Assembly: GCF_029223585.1 (NCBI RefSeq)
Contig: NZ_CP119424.1
Coordinates: forward strand, 1,550,001-1,614,000
Direction: 5' to 3'
DNA: 64,000 nucleotides
Source: Photobacterium sp. DA100
GTDB taxonomy: Bacteria > Pseudomonadota > Gammaproteobacteria > Enterobacterales > Vibrionaceae
The notes under the pieces are model-generated. The model did not search any database, had not been told where the DNA came from, and saw nothing but the letters and a program-made list of their open reading frames with translations. The translations under genes and the position numbers were made by a program. This document shows, piece after piece, positions 27,492 to 37,095 of this stretch (position 1 is its first letter; the number at the start of each line of letters is the position of its first letter).

Positions 27492-27992
27492 ATGAATAAT
27501 AAAGGCTTTACGCTGATTGAAATGGTTGTCGTCATTGTCCTGCTCGGTATCCTCGCAGTCACTGCTGCCCCACGCTTTTTAGGCATATCAAGAGATGCGC
27601 GAATTGCCACCCTTGACGCATTTGCGGGCGCTTTCTGGTCTGCTAATGATGTCGTCATGGGTAAAGCCAAGATGCATGGTCTTGAACACTCTATGGAAAT
27701 AATAACTATTCCAGGCACTGACATAGATATTCGTGATGGGTATGTTGCTCTTTATCCAGACAACATTAAACGTATTATGCAGACAGACGGTTACGGTATC
27801 TTTCAATTCACGAGCGGCAAACGCTTCTACAGTCAAGTATGGGTTAAGCTCGGCGAAAAATATGATGACAAGGCCTTTGACATTGATGTTAAGAACTGCG
27901 CCTTGTTGATTGAACGAAAAAGAAATTTTACTGACTTGAACGATGGTAATCTCGGTGAGTTAAAAGTCTTAAAGTTTTATGATGGTTGCTAG
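27492..27992 (+). CDS. Orphan type IV pilin/pseudopilin-like protein
   Basis: A 166-residue protein with a class I prepilin leader, MNNKG followed by FTLIEMVVVIVLLGILAVTAAPRFL: cleavage after the glycine, Glu at mature position 5 and a 20-residue hydrophobic helix. The globular part has the TLDAFAGAFWSANDVVMGKA region seen in MSHA-type minor pilins. The ATG at 27492 was chosen over an in-frame TTG at 27477 because it places the leader at normal length. No other pilus or type II secretion gene is nearby, so it would depend on machinery encoded elsewhere. Confidence 0.8.
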   Translation: MNNKGFTLIEMVVVIVLLGILAVTAAPRFLGISRDARIATLDAFAGAFWSANDVVMGKAKMHGLEHSMEIITIPGTDIDIRDGYVALYPDNIKRIMQTDGYGIFQFTSGKRFYSQVWVKLGEKYDDKAFDIDVKNCALLIERKRNFTDLNDGNLGELKVLKFYDGC

Positions 27993-27998
27993 CCTACT

Positions 27999-28028
27999 AA
28001 AACGCCACCCAATTGGGATGGCGTTTAT
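27999..28028. terminator. Bidirectional terminator between pseudopilin and manA
   Basis: AAACGCCA / TGGCGTTT stem extended by CCC / GGG around AATT, flanked by A-rich and T-rich ends; serves both converging genes. Confidence 0.8.
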
Positions 28029-28049
28029 TCTTTACACAACAACAAAAAT

Positions 28050-29237
28050 TTAGTTAAAGGTCCTAACCGCTTTCCCCGTACCCTTGTAGCTATATTGGCG
28101 CCTACTGTATGGGATAAACGCAGACTCACCGGCAATCAGGTTAATCTCTTGGCCTTCGCTTTCCAGCGTCAACTTACCCTGCAGGCACATGATGATTTCA
28201 GCGCTGCGGACATACTCGATCTGTGGTTTGTCGGTCAGGGTGATGACTTCGACCTTGAAATCATCAACTGGCACATTGTAGCTAACCTTGTTGTCTTTCA
28301 CCTGCCCTTTCAGTTTTAAGTGCTGCGCAGGGATGGGCTCGAATCGGGTATTTTTCAACAGCTCTTCAACATCCATAAACTTTGGCGTCAAGCCTGCACG
28401 CAAAACGTTGTCCGAGCTTGCCATTACCTCAATCCCTGTGCCTTCAAGGTAGGCATGCGGTGTTTCGGCATCCAGGTACATCGCCTCGCCCGCTTCTAGC
28501 TCAATAACATTGAGCATCAATGGCGCAAACAAACCGACATCACTTGGGTACTCTGTAGCAAAGCCAGCAATTAATTCGAAGATGGCTTTAGCATCTGTCG
28601 ACAAGCCTTTCGAGCCGATGTTTTCCATCAGCTCTGCAATCGCAGACTGCTTCTTCTCGCCCGTTAGGGAAATCACCTCACGGAAAAACGCCGCCAACTG
28701 AATCGGCGTTGGATTGGCTTTCAGCGCCTGCACATCTTCTGAGAGTGTCGGGCAATTGGCTTGCTCGAACAGCTCGACCATCTCGTTAATCACGCGGAAG
28801 CCGTTCATTGCCTTGTAGTTGGTCAGGGCGTAAACCATCTCTGGTTTATGGTTAGGATCTTTATAGTTACGCTCTGCGGCATTAAGCGGGATCCCGGCAA
28901 GGTTCTCTCGATGGAAGCCTTCTTCAGCGGCAGATTTCTTCGGGTGCACCTGAATAGACAGTGGCTTAGCGGCTGACAGGACTTTTACCAAGTAGGGCAG
29001 CTCGCCAAATTTATCATGGGTGTAACGGCCCAACACGGTTTCAGGTGACTGCTCAATCACATCAGAAAGCAGCCGGCTTTCACCATCACAAACAATACGG
29101 GAGCAGCCATTTGGGTGAGCCCCCATCCACAGTTCGGCTTGTGGCTGGTCATCTGGGTTGCTGATGCCAAACAAGGCCGTCATCGCGGTTTTACTGCCCC
29201 ACGCATAGTTTTGAATCACATTACCTAGCTTATACAT
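28050..29237 (-). CDS. manA: Mannose-6-phosphate isomerase, type I
   Basis: A 395-residue zinc enzyme. Seen: YAWGSKTAMTALFG at the start, ELWMGAHPNG, SIQVHPKKSAAEEGF (zinc ligands), ALTNYKAMNGFR, the EAMYLDAETPHAYLEGTGIEVMASSDNVLRAGLTPK segment typical of type I enzymes. It converts mannose 6-phosphate to fructose 6-phosphate. As third gene after mngA and mngB, it sends the mannose 6-phosphate released by MngB into glycolysis; in E. coli manA is unlinked to mng, so this is a more complete operon. Confidence 0.93.
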   Translation of the reverse strand: MYKLGNVIQNYAWGSKTAMTALFGISNPDDQPQAELWMGAHPNGCSRIVCDGESRLLSDVIEQSPETVLGRYTHDKFGELPYLVKVLSAAKPLSIQVHPKKSAAEEGFHRENLAGIPLNAAERNYKDPNHKPEMVYALTNYKAMNGFRVINEMVELFEQANCPTLSEDVQALKANPTPIQLAAFFREVISLTGEKKQSAIAELMENIGSKGLSTDAKAIFELIAGFATEYPSDVGLFAPLMLNVIELEAGEAMYLDAETPHAYLEGTGIEVMASSDNVLRAGLTPKFMDVEELLKNTRFEPIPAQHLKLKGQVKDNKVSYNVPVDDFKVEVITLTDKPQIEYVRSAEIIMCLQGKLTLESEGQEINLIAGESAFIPYSRRQYSYKGTGKAVRTFN

Positions 29238-29260
29238 ATCATCGTTATCCGGATAAAAAG

Positions 29261-29280
29261 CTGCCGGGCAAGCCCGGCAG
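29261..29280 (-). other. Intercistronic stem-loop between mngB and manA
   Basis: CTGCCGGGC / GCCCGGCAG, nine bp with a two-base loop, in the 128-bp mngB-manA gap. No T tract on the coding strand, so probably a stability or partial-termination element. Confidence 0.6.
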
Positions 29281-29365
29281 AAAATTGGAAATATTCCACG
29301 TAGAAAAACAACTAACTCTCAGCACTGACAGGGGTCATCACGCCCTGCCAGTGCATTACATGAGA

Positions 29366-32008
29366 TTAGAAACGGACTCGGAACGTCTTAGCCTGGCAAG
29401 GACGAAGTTCACCGAATTGACCGGCTTCATAGCCTTGCTCTTCAAGCACCACTTCGTCCATACGAGTCTCTACCCACTCAGTGATAGGGCGGCTGAAGCG
29501 GATACCATCGGTAATGGTTTCAGTTTCCGACGGGTTGTAAACACGTACGATGAGCGCATTTTCATCTTCCGCTTTCTTCAACACGCTCAGCACTGCACCT
29601 TGCGTGCCTTTATCTAGTAGCGAGAAAGTCAGCGGCTGGTTTTGCTCACCCACATTCAGTTTCATCGCATTGTATGGGATCTTGTTGTAGCACTGGATAG
29701 ACGTCACATTGTCACGCGCCATTGCCATCACATTGGCTTCAATGTGGTTACCCGCAAAGCCACTCAAGGTAAAGTTACAAACGATCTTACCGCGCACCTG
29801 TGAATCAGGAGTTGGGATCTTGATACCCGAAGGACGACCAGGGCGAAGCAGAAGCTCTTCTTTACCCAGTACACCTACACCGCGAAGCAGCGTTAACGCG
29901 AAGGTATCTTTTTCTTCATTGCCTTTAGAAGAAATAACTTCGAACTCACGCAGGCCGTTGCTCATGATAGCCATACCTGCTTGACCACTCTCCAGCGCAG
30001 CAAAGTTCATCAGTTGGTAAACAGGGACAGGCGCTTCTTTCCAACCGTCTTTTTCCCAGTTCGCCATTTCTGGGTCATTTACCGGACGGGTGATCAAACC
30101 AAATTGGTTATCGGCAACCACAGTCTCAGAAACAAACGGCGTTGGTACCAGCACACGCACACGGTGATCGTCAGCTTGGTTGTCCAGCTCCATGCGTACT
30201 TCAATGCGGCGAGTGCCCGCTTTTAGTACCACTTGGCAATCAACATCCACGTAACCGTCTTGGTTCGTACGCTCTTCACGGGCTTGCAGGTTGTCAGGCA
30301 CATCCATACGTAGCTTGATGCTGGCCACTGACTGGAAACCTTCATGCTTGATGTTGGTTTCAACTTTGAATTCGTCAGAGTACAGCAGCCACTCTTTACG
30401 AGATGGAGAGTAGTCGTACTCGTCACCGTCATCAGAGCCGTCTTCGAGGCGAAGTACCTGGTCGAAAGTCTGCTGTGTTTCCTTATCGAAGATAGTCAGC
30501 GTACCGTTGTCATTGACATTGATACGGTAGAACTCATTCTCCATCAGGTATTCTTTCTGCTCGGCAACTTTCACCTTGCCTTTGGCATTGCCTTCGATGT
30601 GAAGCGTGGTGAAGCCCATTGCCGGTACGATGTGCTTGATTTGGATATCGTATTCTACGAACGGGTCGTAGTTTCCGTAGTGCACGATCTGGCGGTCAAT
30701 CTTACCTGGGTCAATCACACGCTGATCTTGGATGTAGTACTCGACTTCATGGCCGTGCTCATCGAAGATCTTGAACTCTTGCGCACGGATCGTGATGGTA
30801 GTGTTGATCACTTCTTCACGGTCATATGGCGACAGGTTGAACATCGCTAGCTTGTCGCATCCTTCACGGGCTGGCATGTGGTCCACAATCTTACGCTTGT
30901 AGAAGTTGATCAGGTTTGTCGCCATGTCATCGGCAAGGATGTAGCGGTTTAGGATCTCGGCATGGACTTTATCCGAGCAGCAGCAACCAATTGAGTCGTG
31001 GGCATGGTTCTTCATGCTCTCTTTCCACATTTTCTCAATCAGGCCGTGGTGGTAATCAAAGCCCAGCGTCCAGGCAATCGATGCCAACGGCTCCAAAATA
31101 TTTACAATCTTGTTTTCTACTTCCGCGTGGATCAATTTGATGTCCATACGGGTAGAAGAAATCGTACGGTGAACACGCATGTATTTACCGTCGTTGAACT
31201 CGCCTTTCACCGTATCAAGCTGATCACGCACTTCTTCGATACGCTCGAACACTTCCTCAAAGCGGCTCATCTTAAATTCGCGGTTAGGATAGATTTCACG
31301 TAGCTTGTCCATTACCTCGAAGATATCTTTTTGGATCGGCATCTGATCGTGGCCGTTCGGCAGCAGGATATCTTTGGTTACCGATGGTTTTTCCAATACT
31401 GGGAAGTATTTATCTAGACGGGCACGTAGGCCTTCTTCGTCTTGTGGCAGGTATTTACCGATTGCGTAACCCAGCGGAAGCACCTGTGCTGTCACTTCAC
31501 TGCCGTCATTACTCTGCCACACAAATTCCGTTTTGTTGGTACCGTGACGCTCTGAACAACCACGCCAGAACATTGCGCGGTCAATACCAAAGCCGTTGTA
31601 GATCATTGGCAGCTGTGAGCTCATGGAGAAAGAGTCTGGCAGGTAACCAATTTTCATGGCTTCGCCAAAGTTCATGCAATCACGGATGCCGTACATCATG
31701 TTACGAACGATAGATTCACCCGCAACCTGCATGGTGTCAGTTTGCGAGTACCATGGTCCGATAATTAGTTTGCCCGCTTGTACTTGTTTACGTACGCGCT
31801 CTTCGTTTTCAGGCATGATAGCGAAGTAATCTTCCAGAACTGCTGTCTGGCCATCAAGTACATAGAATGTGTATTCAGGATCTGACTCAAGGCGAGTCAG
31901 GATTTCTTCCATGTTGTTTACTAGCAGAATTCGCGATTCTTCTGTAGTGAAATACCATTCACGATCCCAGTGCATGTGAGGAGTAATATGAACGCGAGAA
32001 GTAGCCAT
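29366..32008 (-). CDS. mngB: GH38 alpha-mannosidase, mannosylglycerate hydrolase
   Basis: An 880-residue cytoplasmic enzyme, equal in size to E. coli MngB (877). Zinc ligands are expected at His13 and Asp15 in HMHWDREW, nucleophile Asp125 in GYLPDSF; further [10 protein letters not shown] and DGDEYDYSP are family landmarks. It cleaves 6-phospho-mannosylglycerate, delivered by the PTS protein upstream, to mannose 6-phosphate and glycerate. Position 125 bp after mngA and before manA makes this assignment strong. Confidence 0.93.
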   Translation of the reverse strand: MATSRVHITPHMHWDREWYFTTEESRILLVNNMEEILTRLESDPEYTFYVLDGQTAVLEDYFAIMPENEERVRKQVQAGKLIIGPWYSQTDTMQVAGESIVRNMMYGIRDCMNFGEAMKIGYLPDSFSMSSQLPMIYNGFGIDRAMFWRGCSERHGTNKTEFVWQSNDGSEVTAQVLPLGYAIGKYLPQDEEGLRARLDKYFPVLEKPSVTKDILLPNGHDQMPIQKDIFEVMDKLREIYPNREFKMSRFEEVFERIEEVRDQLDTVKGEFNDGKYMRVHRTISSTRMDIKLIHAEVENKIVNILEPLASIAWTLGFDYHHGLIEKMWKESMKNHAHDSIGCCCSDKVHAEILNRYILADDMATNLINFYKRKIVDHMPAREGCDKLAMFNLSPYDREEVINTTITIRAQEFKIFDEHGHEVEYYIQDQRVIDPGKIDRQIVHYGNYDPFVEYDIQIKHIVPAMGFTTLHIEGNAKGKVKVAEQKEYLMENEFYRINVNDNGTLTIFDKETQQTFDQVLRLEDGSDDGDEYDYSPSRKEWLLYSDEFKVETNIKHEGFQSVASIKLRMDVPDNLQAREERTNQDGYVDVDCQVVLKAGTRRIEVRMELDNQADDHRVRVLVPTPFVSETVVADNQFGLITRPVNDPEMANWEKDGWKEAPVPVYQLMNFAALESGQAGMAIMSNGLREFEVISSKGNEEKDTFALTLLRGVGVLGKEELLLRPGRPSGIKIPTPDSQVRGKIVCNFTLSGFAGNHIEANVMAMARDNVTSIQCYNKIPYNAMKLNVGEQNQPLTFSLLDKGTQGAVLSVLKKAEDENALIVRVYNPSETETITDGIRFSRPITEWVETRMDEVVLEEQGYEAGQFGELRPCQAKTFRVRF

Positions 32009-32038
32009 AATAATGTACCTGATAATCTTTCTTTAATG

Positions 32039-32064
32039 TCGGGCGCAGGACTCCCTGCACCCGA
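32039..32064 (-). other. Intercistronic stem-loop between mngA and mngB
   Basis: TCGGGCGCAGG / CCTGCACCCGA, 11 bp with one mismatch around ACTC, in the mngA-mngB gap. Confidence 0.6.
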
Positions 32065-32133
32065 TGATTTAGGGTGTTGTCGTTTCCGACATAAATAATG
32101 TGACGTGATTCGTTTTAGTCTTGAAAAGCAGGG

Positions 32134-34071
32134 TTAAGCATCAGCGGTCACTTTAAATGTGCCCTTTTTTGTCGCATGTGCCCTCCAGCTCACTAGCATC
32201 ACGGTAGAGATAGCAGCACCAATTAGCGCGGCGCCCAACCAGATACCAGCCGCCATAAAGCTACCGATACCCGCATCATGAAGTAGGAACATTGAGAAGA
32301 TACCTGCCCCCGGCGTCGACAGACCGATACCCGCCGCACCGACGATAGCACCTGTTACCATTGAGCCCGCGAGGAAAGAACCGATAACACGGATTGGATC
32401 TTCAATCGCCATTGGGATCGCACCTTCAGTGATACCCGCTAGGCCAAGTAGCCAAGTTGATTTACCTGTTTCGATTTCGAAGTCTTTGAATAGGCGTGGT
32501 GCCATCATGGTAGACGCCGTTACAGTAAAGGCAGATACCATCTTCACCGAGCCGAAGATTGCGTATGGGCCGTATACGCCGTTAGCCATCGCGCCCAGGC
32601 AGAATGCATATGCCGCTTTGTTTACCGGGCCACCCAAGTCGAATGAAACAAAGATACCGATGATTGCGCCAAGCAGCAGTGCGTTCGAACCATTTAGGCC
32701 GTTTAGCCAATCAGTCAAACCTTGGTTCAACATGGCTACCGGCTTGCCAATAACAAACAGCATCAAACTACCAACAACCAGCGTACCAATCACAGGGTAG
32801 AGGTAGAAGGTCAGGAAGCCGTTAAACGCAGGGCTAAGACGAACGTTTTCTTTCACCCAGCGCATCACGTAACCGGCAATCAAACCACCGACAACACCAC
32901 CAAGGAAACCAGAGCCAATCATGTTTGCAGCAAGACCTGCTGCGAAACCTGGGCCCAATGCCGGCTTATCAGCGAGGGAGTATGCGGTGTAGGCTGCAAG
33001 AACAGGTACCATCAGGGTGCCAAGCAGGCCGCCACCCAGTTTCCGGTACATATTTAGCCATGAACCGTCTGTTGCATATAGATCTTGCAGATCAAATATC
33101 TGCGCAATCAAAACCGCAACCGCGAGAACCGTACCACCTGCAACAATAAGAGGAACGGCAAAAGAAATACCGCTTAGCAATGCTTGCTTAAGCTCAGTCT
33201 TGAATGGGACTTTCTTCGGTTTGTCTTCGGTGGCTGCAACGCGCTCTTCGCCTGTACCCTTCTTTGCCGCTTCCATCGCATCATTCAAGATACGCTCAGC
33301 ATGGCGAATCGGCTCGGCAACGGGCGTTTCAACACGCGGGATACCATTGAAGCGCTCGATTTCTTTAATGGCCACTTCAGCTGCAAAGACAACAGCATCG
33401 GCTTTGTTTAGCTGCTCTGCTGTCAAACGGCCTTCAATACCGTTGGCACCCTGTTTCTCGACATGGACATTGATGCCCATTTTCTTACCGGCTTTCTCAA
33501 GGTATTCCGCCGCCATATAAGTGTGGGCAATACCTGCAGGACAAGCAGTAACACAAACAATCGTTGGGTTGCCTTCATTTGTATTAAGGTTGTCTTGTTC
33601 CTCCTGCTCGCCAGCACCATCGAGCAGAGCCATCAGCTCTTCCGCACTTTGTGCGTTGAGTACTGCTTCACGAACATCATCATCAACCAGCGTCGTGGTT
33701 AGCTCGGTCAACAAATGCATGTGGGTTGAGCCGGCTTCAGCATTTGGAATGGCAATCAGAAAGACCAGATTTACATCTTCATCTTCGTCTTCATCAATGC
33801 CTTTCCATTTAAGATCTTGTTTTAGCGTCGCGACCGCAAAACCGGCCTCTTTTACCGCGTCAGTTTTGCCGTGCGGGACTGCTAAGCCTTCGCCTAGCGC
33901 TGTAGGGCCTTGCTCTTCACGGGCAAAAACTGCATCAAGGTAAGCCTGCTTATCATGCAATTTACCTTGCTGATCCAGCTTGTCTGCCAGAGCATGAATC
34001 GCTGCCTCACGACTGTCAAATGTCGTTTGGATTGAAATCAGCGACTTATTGGTAAGGGTAGTCAGTTTCAT
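32134..34071 (-). CDS. mngA: PTS mannosylglycerate-specific EIIABC
   Basis: About 645 residues in the order EIIA (residues about 5-145, phospho-His in GLAVPHGKTDAV), EIIB (about 165-270, phospho-Cys in VCVTACPAGIAHTYMAAEYL) and EIIC (about 290-635, many helices, GITEGAIPMAIEDP). This order and length match E. coli MngA (HrsA). It imports and phosphorylates 2-O-alpha-mannosylglycerate, an osmolyte of marine algae and thermophiles. I set the start at the ATG 34069-34071, six bases after AGAGGA; an in-frame ATG seven codons earlier lacks a ribosome-binding site. Confidence 0.93.
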   Translation of the reverse strand: MKLTTLTNKSLISIQTTFDSREAAIHALADKLDQQGKLHDKQAYLDAVFAREEQGPTALGEGLAVPHGKTDAVKEAGFAVATLKQDLKWKGIDEDEDEDVNLVFLIAIPNAEAGSTHMHLLTELTTTLVDDDVREAVLNAQSAEELMALLDGAGEQEEQDNLNTNEGNPTIVCVTACPAGIAHTYMAAEYLEKAGKKMGINVHVEKQGANGIEGRLTAEQLNKADAVVFAAEVAIKEIERFNGIPRVETPVAEPIRHAERILNDAMEAAKKGTGEERVAATEDKPKKVPFKTELKQALLSGISFAVPLIVAGGTVLAVAVLIAQIFDLQDLYATDGSWLNMYRKLGGGLLGTLMVPVLAAYTAYSLADKPALGPGFAAGLAANMIGSGFLGGVVGGLIAGYVMRWVKENVRLSPAFNGFLTFYLYPVIGTLVVGSLMLFVIGKPVAMLNQGLTDWLNGLNGSNALLLGAIIGIFVSFDLGGPVNKAAYAFCLGAMANGVYGPYAIFGSVKMVSAFTVTASTMMAPRLFKDFEIETGKSTWLLGLAGITEGAIPMAIEDPIRVIGSFLAGSMVTGAIVGAAGIGLSTPGAGIFSMFLLHDAGIGSFMAAGIWLGAALIGAAISTVMLVSWRAHATKKGTFKVTADA

Positions 34072-34117
34072 CGTCGTCCTCTGTACCGTCATCCAGGTGG
34101 GCGTGGTTCGCCCTTAG

Positions 34118-34131
34118 TTGTATTAATACAA
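34118..34131. promoter_or_regulatory. MngR-type operator palindrome
   Basis: TTGTATTAATACAA is a perfect 14-bp palindrome between mngA and mngR. From memory, the binding word published for E. coli FarR/MngR begins TGTATTA, which this contains on both strands. Related words occur at 34134-34147 (around ATACGTAT) and 34200-34208 (TGTATTAAG). Confidence 0.65.
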
Positions 34132-34159
34132 ATATGATACGTATTATGACATCTCGTTC

Positions 34160-34175
34160 TGTGATCGTATTCACA
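34160..34175. promoter_or_regulatory. CRP site in the mngA-mngR intergenic region
   Basis: TGTGA-TCGTAT-TCACA matches both CRP half-sites perfectly with the six-base spacer. It is 89-104 bp upstream of the mngA start, suited to activation of the mng operon when preferred sugars are absent. Confidence 0.8.
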
Positions 34176-34361
34176 CAAACCCAAAATAGGTATCATTGTT
34201 GTATTAAGAAGAGAGCCAGCTTGTATATGACAACTTTGAATGATGCTGTAAATACAGGTAAAATACAGGTATCGCCAGCTATAAAACTATAGATGTAATA
34301 CACCCAAGTGACCTCAGATAGCTTTGGTATATTAGAAACTTGCCTTCCAGAGGAGAACGAT

Positions 34362-35084
34362 GTGGCACGCCTTCCTATGTATCGTCAGATCGCTGACGCA
34401 ATAAAGGAGAAGATCCAATCCGGTGAATACAAACCGGGTGAGGCTTTGCCGACTGAAGCACAACTACGAGAAGCCTTCTCCGTGAGCCGGGTGACGGTTC
34501 GACAAGCCTTAAAACTACTCGTAGAGCAAAATGTGCTGGAAAGCATCCAAGGAAGTGGGACCTATGTGAAAGAGAACAAGGTCAACTACGACATGTACGA
34601 ATACTCAAGCTTCTATGAAAAGCTGAGTCACCTTGATGTCAAAACCCACAGTGAAATTCTTGCATTTGAAATCACCACGCCAGCTCCGGCCATTGCCGAG
34701 GCACTGGAGATCAATGAAGAAGACAGGATCTTTTACGTTAAGCGCGTCCGCTTTATCGATGAGAACCCAGTGACCCTTGAAGAGACCTGGATGCCGCTTT
34801 CGCTATTCCCGGATCTCACCTATGAAGTGATGCAGGGCTCGAAGTACGAGTTCATCGAAGGGACCAAGAAAATGGTTATCGACCGCAGCGAGCAGGAAAT
34901 CATCCCGGTGCTGCCGCCGCAAGAAGTGGTGAATCAACTGGGTATTCCGGCTGACCAGCCAATCATTGAAAAAGTCACCAAAGGCTACTTGGTCGATGGT
35001 ACGGTGTTTGAGTATAGTCGTAACTACTTCAAATCATCTGACTACAAGTTCACCTTGGTCGCCAAACGTAATCATCATTACTAA
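34362..35084 (+). CDS. mngR: GntR-family (UTRA) regulator of mannosylglycerate use
   Basis: A 240-residue protein, exactly the size of E. coli MngR (FarR). GntR winged helix in residues about 3-70 (PMYRQIADAIKEKIQSGEYK, VSRVTVRQALKLLVEQ, ESIQGSGTYVKE) and a UTRA sensor domain after about 90 (LEETWMPLSLFPDLTY, KKMVIDRSEQEIIP, GYLVDGTVFEYSRN), very like E. coli. The start is the GTG at 34362, seven bases after AGGAG; the longer form from GTG 34308 has no such site. Divergent from mngA, it probably represses the operon through the TTGTATTAATACAA sites. Confidence 0.93.
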   Translation: MARLPMYRQIADAIKEKIQSGEYKPGEALPTEAQLREAFSVSRVTVRQALKLLVEQNVLESIQGSGTYVKENKVNYDMYEYSSFYEKLSHLDVKTHSEILAFEITTPAPAIAEALEINEEDRIFYVKRVRFIDENPVTLEETWMPLSLFPDLTYEVMQGSKYEFIEGTKKMVIDRSEQEIIPVLPPQEVVNQLGIPADQPIIEKVTKGYLVDGTVFEYSRNYFKSSDYKFTLVAKRNHHY

Positions 35085-35103
35085 TTATTATGCAGTACCC
35101 ACA

Positions 35104-35649
35104 ATGACTGAATTAGAAAAAATGGTAAATGGCATGGATTTCGACGGCGAAGACCCGGAGATCCTTGCCATCAGAGACAACGCCTACAGACTCAAAGTGG
35201 CCATTAACCAGCATCCCGGAGATGCCCCTCGCCAGTTGCTCGAGCAACTGCTGGGATCATTTGGCGAAGATAGCCATATCCTCCCCCCTTTTCTGTGCGA
35301 ATTTGGCAAAACCATTCATATTGGCTCCCACACCTTCATCAATATGGGCGCCACCATGCTGGACAATGCCGAGATCCATATTGGCAACAACGTTCTAATT
35401 GGTCCCAACGTCCAGCTTTATACTCCAAGCCACTCACTCGATCACCATAGTCGCCGTCGCTGGGAAACCTTTGCCAAGCCCATTGTGATTGAAGATGATG
35501 TATGGATTGGTGGCCATGTTGTGGTGTGCCAAGGTGTCACAATCGGTGCCCGCTCGGTGGTTGCCGCTAACTCTACGGTCACCGGAGATGTCCCACCCGA
35601 CACCTTGGTGGGTGGCTCTCCAGCTAAAATCATCCGCTCCCTTAAATAG
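35104..35649 (+). CDS. Sugar O-acetyltransferase (LacA/Maa type)
   Basis: A 181-residue left-handed beta-helix enzyme. Hexapeptide repeats run from IHIGSHTFINMGATMLDNAE to GARSVVAANSTVTGDVPPDT, with the catalytic His in YTPSHSLDHHSRR and the GGSPAKIIR end. Family members acetylate galactosides or maltose with acetyl-CoA. The ATG at 35104 lies 19 bp after mngR, so it is likely cotranscribed; no E. coli mng locus has this gene. It may detoxify excess sugar intermediates; this is inference. Confidence 0.88.
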   Translation: MTELEKMVNGMDFDGEDPEILAIRDNAYRLKVAINQHPGDAPRQLLEQLLGSFGEDSHILPPFLCEFGKTIHIGSHTFINMGATMLDNAEIHIGNNVLIGPNVQLYTPSHSLDHHSRRRWETFAKPIVIEDDVWIGGHVVVCQGVTIGARSVVAANSTVTGDVPPDTLVGGSPAKIIRSLK

Positions 35650-35760
35650 GTAAGCCGTTACTATTGATACGATCCCTTATAACTTAGGCTCATAAAACCC
35701 CAAATAATTATGATATTACGCCTATAGTTAAGCTATGAGATTGGCTTAGAGGGATCTTCA

Positions 35761-37074
35761 ATGGCAACAGGTTTATTTCTTTTCCAAAATGATCTTAGAC
35801 TACACGACAACCCTGCACTCGCCCTAGCCACTCAAGAGGCCGATCACCTCATCTGCGTCTACTGTTTGCCCGTCGATCACCTCAATCGTTACCCTTACCA
35901 TATTGGTAAGCCTGGAACCTACCGTCACCAGTTTCTCTTACAATCACTCCACAACCTGGCCGAGCAACTCAGCGAATGCGGTCAGAGTTTGCACGTGATG
36001 CTAGATCACCCACTCAACGTGTTGCCGGAATTAATCGGTCAGTACAATGTCTCTATGATTTATACCAGCGAGCATGCTGGTGTGTATGAACAACGTAACT
36101 GGTACACCCTAAAAGGAAGGTATCCCTACATCACTTTCCGAAACATTGCTACACATACCCTGTTTGATAAAACTGATCTGCCTTTTGAAATAACAGAGAC
36201 ACTTCCCGATACCTTCAGCCAGTTTCGCAAGCAGGTTGAACACCTTGAAATTCGTCCCCCCTTAACCAGCATTGCTAAAATGCCGACTCCACCAGGTAGA
36301 TTAAAGGCCTTTGACATTACCAGTGCCATGATCAACCCAAAGCTTCTGGGCCATTTTGATGGTGGCGAAACCGCAGCCCTTCGACACCTTGAAAACTACT
36401 TTTCTTCCCGAGCTGCAAGCCGCTACAAATTGACCAGAAATGAACTGGATGGCTGGGAAAACTCCACCAAATTTTCGCCTTGGTTGGCCTTAGGCTGTCT
36501 TTCTGCCAACAAGCTGATCCAACGCCTGCAGAGCTATGAACATAACGTCGAGTGCAATGAATCCACCCAATGGATTAAGTTTGAGCTGTTGTGGCGGGAA
36601 TACTTCCAGTGGTATGCCCACCACCACGGACCAAAACTCTTTACTTTTGGCGGTATCAAATCGACCCCACCCCATACCGCATTTTATCCAGAGCGCTTCC
36701 GCCGCTGGAGTGAAGGAAATACCCCTTATCCCCTGGTCAATGCCTTAATGAACCAGCTAAGGCGAACCGGTTATATGTCTAACCGTGGCAGGCAAATTGC
36801 TGCTAGCTGCATGGTTAATGAGCTCAGCCTAGATTGGCGGTACGGTGCCGCGTTTTTTGAAGAACATCTTATTGACTACGATACCGCATCAAACTGGGGA
36901 AATTGGCAATACATCGCTGGCGTCGGAGCTGACCCGCAGCACGGCCGCCACTTCAATTTGAACAAACAAACTGAACTCTATGATCCAAATGGCGAATTTA
37001 TCCGTAGGTGGGAAGGGAACAACTATGACGGTAATATCGACTCTGTCGATGCTGCTGATTGGCCTATTCGATAA
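35761..37074 (+). CDS. Cryptochrome DASH / single-strand photolyase
   Basis: A 437-residue member of the photolyase/cryptochrome family. N-terminal photolyase alpha/beta domain (LFLFQNDLRLHDNPALALA), then the helical FAD domain: ASRYKLTRNELDGWENSTKFSPWLALGCLS, ELLWREYFQWYA, RTGYMSNRGRQIAASCMVNE and YDTASNWGNWQYIAGVGADP followed by GRHFNL(N)KQ. These are diagnostic of the DASH group. Binds FAD and an antenna folate; repairs cyclobutane dimers mainly in single-stranded DNA or acts in light sensing. It is 21 bp upstream of a second photolyase gene, in one apparent operon. Confidence 0.93.
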   Translation: MATGLFLFQNDLRLHDNPALALATQEADHLICVYCLPVDHLNRYPYHIGKPGTYRHQFLLQSLHNLAEQLSECGQSLHVMLDHPLNVLPELIGQYNVSMIYTSEHAGVYEQRNWYTLKGRYPYITFRNIATHTLFDKTDLPFEITETLPDTFSQFRKQVEHLEIRPPLTSIAKMPTPPGRLKAFDITSAMINPKLLGHFDGGETAALRHLENYFSSRAASRYKLTRNELDGWENSTKFSPWLALGCLSANKLIQRLQSYEHNVECNESTQWIKFELLWREYFQWYAHHHGPKLFTFGGIKSTPPHTAFYPERFRRWSEGNTPYPLVNALMNQLRRTGYMSNRGRQIAASCMVNELSLDWRYGAAFFEEHLIDYDTASNWGNWQYIAGVGADPQHGRHFNLNKQTELYDPNGEFIRRWEGNNYDGNIDSVDAADWPIR

Positions 37075-37095
37075 CAACGCAGAGACAGGTGCCAG

